From: Bradyrhizobium roseum
GTDB lineage: Bacteria; Pseudomonadota; Alphaproteobacteria; Rhizobiales; Xanthobacteraceae
Reading direction: 5' to 3'
Assembly: GCF_030413175.1 (NCBI RefSeq)
Contig: NZ_CP129212.1
Location: 620,001-684,000 of the forward strand
DNA: 64,000 nt
Of this stretch, positions 25,973 to 34,308 are shown piece after piece. Under the pieces are notes generated by a model. The model made no database searches. It was not told where the DNA came from and saw only the letters and a list, made by a program, of their open reading frames with translations. Numbering within the stretch: position 1 is the stretch's first letter; each line of letters begins with the position of its first letter. Position numbers and translations under genes: made by a program.

Positions 25973-28418
25973 ATATCCTGATCAGGCTCGCCGGCTGCAT
26001 GCGCGCCAGCCGGATCACGGGCAGCGCGGACGCGGCAATGGCGGCCGCCATCGCGACGCCCGTCAGCCACACGAGTTGCATTGGGAAGACGTGAAACGGC
26101 AGCCGCCAGCCGAACGCCTTGACGTTGACGACCGCGAGCAGGCACCACGCCACCAGGAGACCAAGCGGCAGCGCGAACATCGTGGTGATCAGCGCCATCG
26201 ACATCGTCTTCAGCAGCTCGATGGCCGCCAACTGCCGCCGCGTCAGGCCGATCGCCCATAGCGGCGCCAGTTGCGGCAGGCGGGAATTGGCCAGCGTGAG
26301 CAGGCTGGTCAGCAGTGCGACGCCGGCGACGCCAAGCGTAAAGGCATTGAGCGCGGCGGTCACCGCAAAGGTGCGGTTGAATATCCGTTTCGATTCCGCC
26401 TTCATCGTCGCCTGATCGGCGAGGTTGCGGTCGTCGAGCGCGAATTTTTCCTGCAGCGCCGCGATCAGCGCCGGTATCTTTGGCGGCGCGACCCGCAATC
26501 CCATGCGGGTCAGCGGAATTTCCGGAAAGCGCCGCGTCAGCGCGGCGAAGTTGACCGTGATCTGGCCCTTTGGGTTGCCGTAATCGGCATAGATGCCGAC
26601 CACATCGAGCGGCCAGTTGCCGCCCGGTGCCGGCACCTCGATGCGGTCGCCGACCGAGAGATTCAGCCGCCGCGCCAGTTGCTCGCTGACCAGCGCCGCG
26701 TTGCCGGGACGCAGCTTGATCCAGGCATCCTTGGCCGACTCCAGCAGCGGCCAGTTGTCGCGATAGGTGGCGTGATCGGGCAGGCCAAGCACTTCGATCG
26801 GCGCCCCCGCCAGTTGCGTATCGGCGCGGCCACCGGGCAAAATCGCCTCGACCTCGGGACGCTCGCGCAGCCACGCCTTGATCCCGTGCGCCTGATCGTC
26901 ATCGGTCGCGCTGATATACACATCCGCCGCCAGCCGCCCGTCGAGCCACACCAGGAACGTGCGGTTGAAGCTCTGGACCATGGTAGAGACGCCGACATTC
27001 ACTGATAGCGCGAGCAGCAGTGCCATCAGGGCGAGTGAAAGCCCGGACAGTTGCTGACGGCTGTCGGCCCAGAACCAGTTGCTGACCGGCTTCTGCGCCA
27101 AACGCTGCCCGAGCGACAGCACCAATTCCAAAAACATCGGCAGGATCAGCGCGGCGCCGAGCATCAGCGCCGCGAGCACGGCAAATCCTGCCATCAGCGA
27201 ATCGCCGAACCAGAGCAAGCCTGCGGCGATGGCGAACGCCACGAGCGCCGCGGCGCTCTGCCAGGCCAGCCAGCGCCGCTGTGCCTGCTGCCAGGCAAAG
27301 GGCTGCGCGGTGGCCAGCAGCGGCATGCGCAACGCTTTGGTCAGGCTGGCGGCGGCGGCCGCGAGCGCGCCGGCTATGCTGATGGCGATGCCGGCGATCC
27401 ACCATTGCGGCTTCAGCGTCAACTGTCCCGGAATCTGCGCGCCATAGAGCCCACGCAAGGAGGCCGCGACGTCGGGGAGAAGCACGCCGGCGATGAAATA
27501 GCCGCACACGAGGCCGACCAGGCCGGCGAAAAACGCCAGCGACACCAGTTCGAGCACCAGCACGGCGTTGAGCATTCGCGCCGAGACGCCGCAGGCGCGC
27601 AGGGTGCGCAGCACCGGCAGCCGCTGTTCGTAGGCGAGCCCGATCGCGGAATTGACGATGAACAGCCCGACAAAGAAGGACAGCAGCCCGAACGCGGTCA
27701 GGTTCAAATGAAAACTGTCGGTGAGGCGCTCGAGGTCGGTCTCCGCATCCGGCTCGATCAGGCGAAGCTGGTCGCCGGTGATGCTTTCAAGCGACGCGCG
27801 TTTGCCGGTCGCCTTGCCGATCAGCAGCCGCGAGATCTGGTTCGGCATCTTCAGCAAATTCTGCGCGATGCCGATGTCGACGACCAGCACGCCGGGCACC
27901 AGGTTCGGCTGCACCCGCAGCGGCGGCAGCAAGGCGCCGCCATGGGCCTGCGCGCGCGCGCCTGCCGCGAGCTTGAGATCGGACAGCGTCTCCGGTGCCG
28001 CCAGCATCATGCCCGGGGGCGTCATGAAAGCTCGAAAATCGTCCCTGCCGACCGCCGGCGCGGAGCCTACTTCCGCCGGCAGCGTGACCGGCTCGATGCC
28101 CAGCAGCCGGAACGAGCGTCCCTCGATCTGGATGCGGCCTTCGAGCACCGGCGACACCGGCCAGCCGGCGCGGCGCAAATCGACGAACAGTTTTCGCGGA
28201 AAGCTCGCGCCGTTGCGGGCGGCCAGCATGGCGGTGCGCGTTCCGCCAAAGGTCGCGGCAGCGCGATCATAGGAGGTGCGGGCCTGCTGGTTGAGCGCCT
28301 GCACGCCGCTCCACAGCGCGGTCGCCGCGATCAGTCCGATCAGCAGGGTTGCCAGCTGCATCGGATGCCGCCGCCAATGGCTCAGCAACACGGCCAGCGT
28401 CCACAGCGCGCGCCTCAC
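25956..28418 (-). CDS. FtsX-like ABC transporter permease, duplicated form
   Basis: An 820-aa membrane protein with an N-terminal helix (MQLATLLIGLIAATALWSGV), a periplasmic domain of about 200 residues, then two FtsX-type transmembrane blocks separated by a second periplasmic domain. FGLLSFFVGLFIVNSAIGLA near residue 240 and LNAFTLGVAGVALLTSLLTL near 690 are equivalent helices. This long architecture is used by MacB/LolCE-like exporters that work as one polypeptide. The GTG start at 28418 overlaps the ATPase stop (GTGA). With the ATPase and AttH-like gene it forms a putative system moving a lipid or hydrophobic molecule across the periplasm. Confidence 0.87.
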   Translation of the reverse strand: MRRALWTLAVLLSHWRRHPMQLATLLIGLIAATALWSGVQALNQQARTSYDRAAATFGGTRTAMLAARNGASFPRKLFVDLRRAGWPVSPVLEGRIQIEGRSFRLLGIEPVTLPAEVGSAPAVGRDDFRAFMTPPGMMLAAPETLSDLKLAAGARAQAHGGALLPPLRVQPNLVPGVLVVDIGIAQNLLKMPNQISRLLIGKATGKRASLESITGDQLRLIEPDAETDLERLTDSFHLNLTAFGLLSFFVGLFIVNSAIGLAYEQRLPVLRTLRACGVSARMLNAVLVLELVSLAFFAGLVGLVCGYFIAGVLLPDVAASLRGLYGAQIPGQLTLKPQWWIAGIAISIAGALAAAAASLTKALRMPLLATAQPFAWQQAQRRWLAWQSAAALVAFAIAAGLLWFGDSLMAGFAVLAALMLGAALILPMFLELVLSLGQRLAQKPVSNWFWADSRQQLSGLSLALMALLLALSVNVGVSTMVQSFNRTFLVWLDGRLAADVYISATDDDQAHGIKAWLRERPEVEAILPGGRADTQLAGAPIEVLGLPDHATYRDNWPLLESAKDAWIKLRPGNAALVSEQLARRLNLSVGDRIEVPAPGGNWPLDVVGIYADYGNPKGQITVNFAALTRRFPEIPLTRMGLRVAPPKIPALIAALQEKFALDDRNLADQATMKAESKRIFNRTFAVTAALNAFTLGVAGVALLTSLLTLANSRLPQLAPLWAIGLTRRQLAAIELLKTMSMALITTMFALPLGLLVAWCLLAVVNVKAFGWRLPFHVFPMQLVWLTGVAMAAAIAASALPVIRLARMQPASLIRIFANER

Positions 28419-29101
28419 GCGATCAACCCGGCATGGAGATTGACCTGACGGTCGAGGGTCGCGGCAAGTCTCGCGCTGTGCGTCACCATCAGAAAACCGC
28501 AGCCGCTGCGCGCCACCAGATCGCGCGCCAGCGCCAGCACCTCGTCGGCGGTATCCTCGTCGAGATTGCCGGTCGGCTCGTCCGCCAGCAGCAGCAGCGG
28601 TTTTACGGCGAGCGCCCGGCCGATCGCGACGCGCTGCTGCTGGCCGCCGGACAATTGCTCGGGATAGCGTTTGAGGAATTTGCCGAGCCCGAGCCGTTCT
28701 ACCAGTTCGCCGTGCCAGGCCGCGTCGTGACGGCCGGCAATGCGCGACTGAAAGGTGAGGTTGTCCCCCACCGTGAGGCTCGGAATCAGGTTGAACTGCT
28801 GAAACACCAGGCCGAGCCGGTTGCGGCGCAATTCGGCGCGCCCGGCATCGTCGAGTTCGGAGAGGTTCAAATCCGCCAGCCTGATCTCGCCGCCATCGGC
28901 GGCATCGAGGCCGGCGATAAGGTGCAGCAGCGTGCTCTTGCCGCTGCCGGATTCGCCGGTCAGCGCCACGCTCTCGCCGGCGGCGACCGCAAGATTCACC
29001 CCGCGCAGCACGGCCACCTGTTCGCCGGCGGCGCGGTAGCTCTTGCTCAGGCCGGTGATGTGCAGTAGCCGACCGGTCACGCTGGAATTACCCTTGGTCA
29101 T
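28415..29101 (-). CDS. ABC transporter ATPase, LolD/MacB-like
   Basis: A 228-aa ATPase with Walker A GESGSGKSTLLHLIAG near residue 46, Q-loop VFQQFNLIPSLTVGDN near 95, signature LSGGQQQRVAIGRAL near 145, Walker B LLLADEPTGNLDEDT and switch His in MVTHSARLA. The ATG at 29101 has no good Shine-Dalgarno of its own. A 9-codon open frame with a good one (AGGGGA) ends in an ATGA overlap with this start, so translation may be coupled. It is the first full gene of the ATPase/FtsX/AttH(/MAPEG) operon, divergent from the MFS gene. Confidence 0.88.
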   Translation of the reverse strand: MTKGNSSVTGRLLHITGLSKSYRAAGEQVAVLRGVNLAVAAGESVALTGESGSGKSTLLHLIAGLDAADGGEIRLADLNLSELDDAGRAELRRNRLGLVFQQFNLIPSLTVGDNLTFQSRIAGRHDAAWHGELVERLGLGKFLKRYPEQLSGGQQQRVAIGRALAVKPLLLLADEPTGNLDEDTADEVLALARDLVARSGCGFLMVTHSARLAATLDRQVNLHAGLIA

Positions 29102-29127
29102 GCGCGACGATGAACCGATCTGACCAT
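29098..29127 (-). CDS. Nine-codon upstream open reading frame (putative leader peptide)
   Basis: ATG at 29127 with AGGGGA 5 nt upstream encodes MVRSVHRRA and stops at a TGA that overlaps the downstream ATPase ATG as ATGA. The arrangement suggests translational coupling of the ATPase, which lacks its own ribosome-binding site. It is too short for any homology test. Confidence 0.35.
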   Translation of the reverse strand: MVRSVHRRA

Positions 29128-29344
29128 GAAAATCCCCTGAGGTGATGGCATGCAACATATCAGGGCACGTGCCCGGGATCACGACCTCAATCGCGCCGCG
29201 ACGTGATCGTGATCCGGTCGTGCTGCGCGCCCTGCAACAGCAGTGGGCAGTTGTGAAAATCCCGGTTGCCTTGCCCGGGAGCCCACTTGTAGCATCGGAA
29301 CCGGCCGATCTCACAGAGCCAGCAAAGAAACGGGGAAACCTGCC

Positions 29345-30631
29345 ATGACCGTGCAAACGACGCATGAGGGCACGCCCAAAGGCGCCTGGAAGATCACCTT
29401 CCTGCTGTTCCTGTTCATGCTGGTGAACTTTGCCGACAAGATCGTGGTCGGCCTCGCCGGCGCGCCGATCATGGACGAGCTGAAACTCACGCCGGAGCAG
29501 TTCGGCTTCCTCGGCTCCTCGTTCTTCTTCCTGTTTTCGATCTCGGCCATCGTGGTGGGCTTCATCGTCAACCGCATCGATACGCGCTGGGTGCTGCTGG
29601 CGATGGCGGTGATCTGGTCGGTGGCGCAGTTTCCGATGGTCGGCTCCGTCAGCTTCACCACGCTGGTGATCTGCCGCGTCATCCTCGGCGCCGGCGAGGG
29701 GCCGGCGTTTGCGGTCGCGGCGCATGCGATCTACAAATGGTTTCCCGACGAGAAGCGAACGCTGCCGACCGCCATTCTCTCGCAAGGCTCGGCCTTCGGC
29801 GTCATCCTGGCCGTGCCGGCGCTGAACTGGATCATCGTCAATCACAGCTGGCACTATGCGTTCGGCGCGCTCGGCGTCGTCGGCCTGATGTGGGGCGTGG
29901 CGTGGCTGGTGATGGGCCGGGAAGGTCCGCTGGTGCAGACGGCCCAGGCCGCTGCGGCCGATACGCGCATTCCCTATTTCCAGTTGCTGACCTCGCGCAC
30001 CTTCATCGGCTGCTGCGCGGCGACCTTCGGCGCCTATTGGGCGCTGTCGCTCGGGCTGACCTGGTTCACGCCCTTTATCGTCAAGGGACTCGGCTTCACG
30101 CAACAGGATGCCGGCTGGATCTCGGTGCTGCCGTGGGTGTTCGGCGCCACCATCGTGCTGCTGACCGGATGGATCTCACAGGTGATGCTGGCACGCGGCT
30201 ACACGACGCGCGCCTCGCGCGGCGTGCTCGGCTCGGTGCCGCTGATCGTGGGCGGGCTGGTCCTCGCCGTGCTGCCGCATGTCCACGGCGCGGGGCTGCA
30301 GATCGCGTTCCTCGTGGTCGGCTCCGGGCTCTGCGGTTCAATCTATGTGGTCTGCCCGCCGATGCTCGGCGAGTTCACGCCGGTGCAGCAGCGCGGCGCC
30401 GTCATCGCGATCTATGGCGCGATCTATACGCTGGCGGGGATAATTGCCCCTTCGGTGATGGGCGCCGTGATCCAGAATGCGGCGGTGCCGCTCGACGGCT
30501 ACATGACCGGCTTCACCATCAACGCAGTGGTGATGGTGGCCTCGGGTCTGCTCGGGCTGCTGTTGCTCCGGCCGAACACGGAGCGCAAGCGGCTGATGGC
30601 GCAGGCGGCAGTGCAGCCGAAGTTTGCGTGA
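29345..30631 (+). CDS. MFS transporter, anion:cation symporter (ACS)-like
   Basis: A 428-aa carrier with 12 predicted membrane helices. The start is the ATG after CGGGGAAACCTGCC; the open frame extends upstream without homology. FLLFLFMLVNFADKIVVGLAG is helix 1, the A-motif region appears as NRIDTRWVLLAMAVIW near residue 77, and CRVILGAGEGPAFAVAAHAIYKWFP near 110 matches the helix-4 motif of the ACS family (phthalate, glucarate, tartrate and similar organic anions). It is followed by nested palindromic repeats. No adjacent catabolic enzyme on its strand identifies the substrate. Confidence 0.88.
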   Translation: MTVQTTHEGTPKGAWKITFLLFLFMLVNFADKIVVGLAGAPIMDELKLTPEQFGFLGSSFFFLFSISAIVVGFIVNRIDTRWVLLAMAVIWSVAQFPMVGSVSFTTLVICRVILGAGEGPAFAVAAHAIYKWFPDEKRTLPTAILSQGSAFGVILAVPALNWIIVNHSWHYAFGALGVVGLMWGVAWLVMGREGPLVQTAQAAAADTRIPYFQLLTSRTFIGCCAATFGAYWALSLGLTWFTPFIVKGLGFTQQDAGWISVLPWVFGATIVLLTGWISQVMLARGYTTRASRGVLGSVPLIVGGLVLAVLPHVHGAGLQIAFLVVGSGLCGSIYVVCPPMLGEFTPVQQRGAVIAIYGAIYTLAGIIAPSVMGAVIQNAAVPLDGYMTGFTINAVVMVASGLLGLLLLRPNTERKRLMAQAAVQPKFA

Positions 30632-30650
30632 GGCGATAACAACTCTATCG

Positions 30651-30879
30651 GTCGTCCCTGCGAACGCAGGGACCCATACCGCGTGATCTCACGATGAAGC
30701 GTGGTGGCTGACGCTCAGCGTTGGTCAGATGCAGCAGTGAGTCGTAGCCCGGATGAGCGCAGCGATATCCGGGGCCGGCGTCGAGACAGTTCCCGGATAT
30801 CGCTGCGCTCATCCGGGCTACAGCTCGTGCCCTTTACATGGGCCGCGGCGTATGGGTCCCGGCGCAAGGCCGGGACGAC
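30651..30879. repeat. Palindromic repeat (GTCGTCCC family) interrupted by another repeat
   Basis: The left arm GTCGTCCCTGCGAACGCAGG GACCCATAC and the right arm GTATGGGTCCCGGCG ... GCCGGGACGAC are two ends of one element, the family also seen intact at 57010-57129. Between them lies a different, perfect palindrome at 30744-30821. The element fills the space between the convergent MFS and deacylase genes. Confidence 0.8.
30744..30821. repeat. Perfect 30-bp inverted repeat (GTAGCCCGGATGAGCG family)
   Basis: Two 30-bp arms, GTAGCCCGGATGAGCGC... and its exact complement ending ...CATCCGGGCTAC, enclose an 18-bp loop. The arms show no mismatch, which suggests recent insertion or active gene conversion. 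It is nested within the GTCGTCCC-type element. Confidence 0.92.
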
Positions 30880-30905
30880 ACCGCAAATGTTGAAGCGGTT
30901 TGGCC

Positions 30906-32648
30906 TTAACTCGCCGCCGCGTTCAGCTCCGCCTTCGATCCCTGCGTGCCCCGCACCAGCCGGCCCGGTCGCACACCCGTCGCCGCGCCACCGCGCTGGG
31001 TCACCACGCCGGAGACGATGGTGGCGTCGTAGCCGTCGACCTGCTGCATCAGGCGGCGGCCGCCGACCGGCAAATCGTAATGCACCTTCGGCGGATGCAG
31101 GTGCAGCCGGTCGTAGTCGATCACGTTGACGTCGGCCTTGAAGCCCGGCGCGATCACGCCGCGGTCGTAGAGGCCGACCGAGAGCGCGGTCTTGCGCGAC
31201 TGCGCCGCCACCACGAACGGGATCGAGAGTTTTTCGCCGCGGCTGCGGTCGCGGGTCCAGTGTGTCAGGAGATAGGTCGGGAAGCTGGCGTCGCAGATGA
31301 TGCCGCAATGCGCGCCGCCGTCGGAAAGTCCCGGCACGGCACTGGGCTCGCGCAGCATCTCATGGACGGCGTCGAGATTGCCGTCGGCATAATTGAGGAA
31401 CGGCACATAGAGCATGCCGCGGCCCTCGTCGGTCAGCATCGCCTCATAGGCGAGTTCTTCCGGCTGGCGGCCCTGGCGGCGGGCCTGCGGGCCAAGCGCA
31501 TTTTCCGGTGGCTGTTCGTAATCGGGCGGATTACCGAGCAGATACATCTTGTCGTAGTTCGGCCGGAAGAACAGCGGATCGTCGGTCGCGGTCGCCGTCT
31601 CGCCCAGGATGGCGGCCCGCACTTCGGGCTTGCGCAGCTGCGTCAGCCGCTCGGCCAGCGGCAGTTTTGCGATCGCGCGGTAGCTCGGATGGGTCTGGAA
31701 CGGGTTGCGCGACAGTTCCAGCCCGAGCAGCAGCCCCACGGGACGCGCCGCGATCTGCGTCGTGATCGACAGGCCGCGTTTGGCGGCCTCGTTGATGGTG
31801 TCCATGGTCTGCCGCCAGCGACGCGGCGCCTTGTCGGCCTGCGCCACCGAGAACGAGATCGGGCACTTGGTGTTTTCCGCGACCCGCAGCATCATCGGCA
31901 GATCTTCATGCACCGTGCTCTGGTCGAGCACGAATTGCAGCACGCTGCGGCCGACGCCGTGCATGGCGGCGGCAATCGCGGTCAGTTCATCCTCGCCCGC
32001 TTTCAGCGTCGGCGTGTAGTCGCCCGTCGAGGTGCGGTGGTTGAGCGTGCGCGAGGTCGAAAACCCCAGCGCGCCTGCGCGCACGGCGTCGCCGGCCAGC
32101 GCCGCCATCGCCCTGTTGTCCTCGGGCGTGGCGGGATCGCGCCGTGCGCCGCGCTCGCCCATCACGTAGACGCGCAGCGCCGCATGCGGCAGTTGCGCGC
32201 CGATATCCATGTCGAAACTGCGCTTCGACAGCCACTCCATGTAGTCCGGAAAACTTTCCCAGGCCCAGGGAATGCCGGCGCTCAACACCGGCTCGGGAAT
32301 GTCCTCGACGCCTTCCATCAACTGGATCAGCCGGACATGATCGACCGGACGGCACGGCGCAAAGCCGACGCCGCAATTGCCCATGATCGCGGTCGTGACG
32401 CCGTTCTGCGACGACGGCGTGATGTCCTGGCTCCACGTGACCTGGCCGTCATAATGGGTGTGGACGTCGACAAACCCGGGCGCGACCAGTTTGCCCTTGG
32501 CGTCGATCTCTTCCTTGCCCTTGGCGGCCACCTTGCCGACGTCGGTGATGCGGCCGCCTGAGATCGCCACATCGGCTTCATAGAGATCGCCACCCTTGCC
32601 ATCGGCGACGGTGCCGCCACGGATCACGAGGTCGGGGGTCGAGGTCAT
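30906..32648 (-). CDS. N-acyl-D-amino-acid deacylase / D-aminoacylase family amidohydrolase
   Basis: A 580-aa metal-dependent hydrolase of the amidohydrolase superfamily. The start ATG at 32648 follows GGATGGAAGCC; an ATG three codons upstream is also possible. DLVIRGGTVADGKGGDLYEA and the metal motif FVDVHTHYDGQVTW near residue 60 mark the N-terminus. MGNCGVGFAPCRP near 92 carries the conserved Cys of D-aminoacylases, and LSDGGAHCGIICD near 460 gives the catalytic Asp. Family members hydrolyse N-acyl-D-amino acids, dihydropyrimidines or related amides. It starts about 90 bp after an MFS gene on the same strand that could import its substrate. Confidence 0.87.
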   Translation of the reverse strand: MTSTPDLVIRGGTVADGKGGDLYEADVAISGGRITDVGKVAAKGKEEIDAKGKLVAPGFVDVHTHYDGQVTWSQDITPSSQNGVTTAIMGNCGVGFAPCRPVDHVRLIQLMEGVEDIPEPVLSAGIPWAWESFPDYMEWLSKRSFDMDIGAQLPHAALRVYVMGERGARRDPATPEDNRAMAALAGDAVRAGALGFSTSRTLNHRTSTGDYTPTLKAGEDELTAIAAAMHGVGRSVLQFVLDQSTVHEDLPMMLRVAENTKCPISFSVAQADKAPRRWRQTMDTINEAAKRGLSITTQIAARPVGLLLGLELSRNPFQTHPSYRAIAKLPLAERLTQLRKPEVRAAILGETATATDDPLFFRPNYDKMYLLGNPPDYEQPPENALGPQARRQGRQPEELAYEAMLTDEGRGMLYVPFLNYADGNLDAVHEMLREPSAVPGLSDGGAHCGIICDASFPTYLLTHWTRDRSRGEKLSIPFVVAAQSRKTALSVGLYDRGVIAPGFKADVNVIDYDRLHLHPPKVHYDLPVGGRRLMQQVDGYDATIVSGVVTQRGGAATGVRPGRLVRGTQGSKAELNAAAS

Positions 32649-32740
32649 GGCTTCCATCCCGGTTGTGGTTTGTTGGGCGCATCATCCGATGCCCCTGAAA
32701 ACTGTCAACCGCCGGGTATGGGGTTCAGGGATGCATCCCC

Positions 32741-33955
32741 TCACACCTTGGCCGGTTCCGCCGATTTGCGGTCAGTCGCCAGCGCCAGCAGCACCGTCAG
32801 CACCATGAAGGCCACCGACGCGCCGAACACCCAGTGTGGCATGTTCTGGTCCATGATCCATCCGAACAGCAACGGGCTGAGAATGCCGCTGAAATTGAAG
32901 CCGGTGGAGACGATGCCGAAGGCCCTGCCGGCGGCACCCGCCGGCGCCGCATGGCGCACCAGCATGTCGCGCGAGGGCGCGATGACGCCGCCGAGGAATC
33001 CGGCGATGCCCATCGCCGCGGTCAGCACTAACGACGGCAGCGTGGTGGTCGCGATCACCAGCATGATCACCGCGTTGATGCCGAAACACGCCGCGGCGAC
33101 CTGCCCATGGCGCGTGGTGCGGTCGGCCAGGTAGCCGCCGGCCAGCACGCCGGCCGCGCTCGCGCCGAGAAACGCCGTCAGCGCGATATTGGCGGCCGAG
33201 AACGTCACGCCATAGCCGGTCATCAGCGCCACCACGCCGAAATTGCTGATGCCGGCATTGGAGAGGCCGAGCAGCATGAAGAAGATCGTCAGCATGATGA
33301 GCGCCGGCGTGATGATGCTTTGCTTCGGCGCGGCGGCACCGTCCTGCCTGCGATCCGCCGAGCTGGCATCGGGAATGCCCGCGGCCAGCAACCCCAGCGC
33401 CGCCGCGGGGCCGACCGCGCCGGCCACGATCAGCGCGCCGAGGCCTCCGACCGATGCGACCAGCGCCGCCATGATCGCAGGCGCCACCGCGCCGCCGAGG
33501 AAACCGGCAAAGGTGTGGATCGAGAACGCGCGGCCCATCCGCGCTTCGTCCATGTGCGTCGACAGGATCGCGTAGTCGCAGGGGTGATAGACGCTGTTGG
33601 CGAGCCCGAGCAGGGCGGCGCAGACGATCAGCGAGGTGTAGCTCAGATGCAGCCCGAGCATGATCAGCGCCACGCCGCCGACCGTGAGCCCGATCAGCAG
33701 CACTTTTCGCGCGCCGATATGATCGGCAAGATAGCCGATCGGCGCCTGCGTCAGGCCGGACACGATGCCGAATACCGTCAGGGCGAAGCCCAGCTCGATA
33801 TAGCCGACGCCGAGTTGCGCCTTCAGGAACGGGAACAGCATCGGCAGCACGAACAGGTGGAAATGGCTCACCCAGTGCGCGACCGAAATCGCCCCGAGCG
33901 TGCGCAGCGCGGAGTCAGTCTTCGCTTGCTGCGGTGCAGCCAGAATATCGACCAT
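32741..33955 (-). CDS. MFS transporter (FSR-like)
   Basis: A 404-aa carrier with 12 predicted helices. VAHWVSHFHLFVLPMLFPFLK near residue 25 resembles the fosmidomycin-resistance (FSR)-type helix 1; the A-motif is GYLADHIGARKVLLIG near 75, and its repeat in the second half GGYLADRTTRHGQVAA near 270. YHPCDYAILSTHMDEARMGRAFSIHTFAG near 125 is characteristic of this subgroup. It is probably cotranscribed with the amidohydrolase downstream. Import of its substrate and drug export are both possible. Confidence 0.88.
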   Translation of the reverse strand: MVDILAAPQQAKTDSALRTLGAISVAHWVSHFHLFVLPMLFPFLKAQLGVGYIELGFALTVFGIVSGLTQAPIGYLADHIGARKVLLIGLTVGGVALIMLGLHLSYTSLIVCAALLGLANSVYHPCDYAILSTHMDEARMGRAFSIHTFAGFLGGAVAPAIMAALVASVGGLGALIVAGAVGPAAALGLLAAGIPDASSADRRQDGAAAPKQSIITPALIMLTIFFMLLGLSNAGISNFGVVALMTGYGVTFSAANIALTAFLGASAAGVLAGGYLADRTTRHGQVAAACFGINAVIMLVIATTTLPSLVLTAAMGIAGFLGGVIAPSRDMLVRHAAPAGAAGRAFGIVSTGFNFSGILSPLLFGWIMDQNMPHWVFGASVAFMVLTVLLALATDRKSAEPAKV

Positions 33956-34308
33956 GTCGGCTCGGAATCCTTACGGTGCCTCAACGCCCGGCAGGGCTGG
34001 ATCAAAATAGAGGCAAGAAAATAGAGGCAAGCGGTTATTTGTCCATGAATACCGGCGCATGGCTTGCCCCGGCGGAGCGCAGGGCGGGGGCCGTCCGATT
34101 TGGCCGGATTTTGCGAATCGGACGTGAATAGGCATCTACGTTGAGGCAGGCTCGCATTCCGCTGGAGCGAAAACGCGGTCGCGTTTGGGACAACCGCCGG
34201 GCCCAGCGTCGCGCCATGTGGGATTACTGGCCGCATCCTCGGTCAGGCACGCGCATGACGGTGCAGTGGAAGCGGCCGGATGCCGGCCGGTGGCGTCAGG
34301 ACGTCGCG
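33956..34308. other. Intergenic region with no gene seen
   Basis: 353 bp between the MFS start and the stop of the orphan membrane-protein gene. Open frames on both strands are short and without recognisable composition. It holds a tandem 14-bp duplication (34004-34031) near the MFS promoter. The stretch 34140-34300 may be decayed coding sequence but I cannot identify a family. Confidence 0.5.
34004..34031. repeat. Perfect tandem duplication of 14 bp
   Basis: AAAATAGAGGCAAG occurs twice in direct succession, 49-76 bp upstream of the MFS start on the reverse strand. It is compatible with paired regulator sites or with a slippage duplication. Confidence 0.7.
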
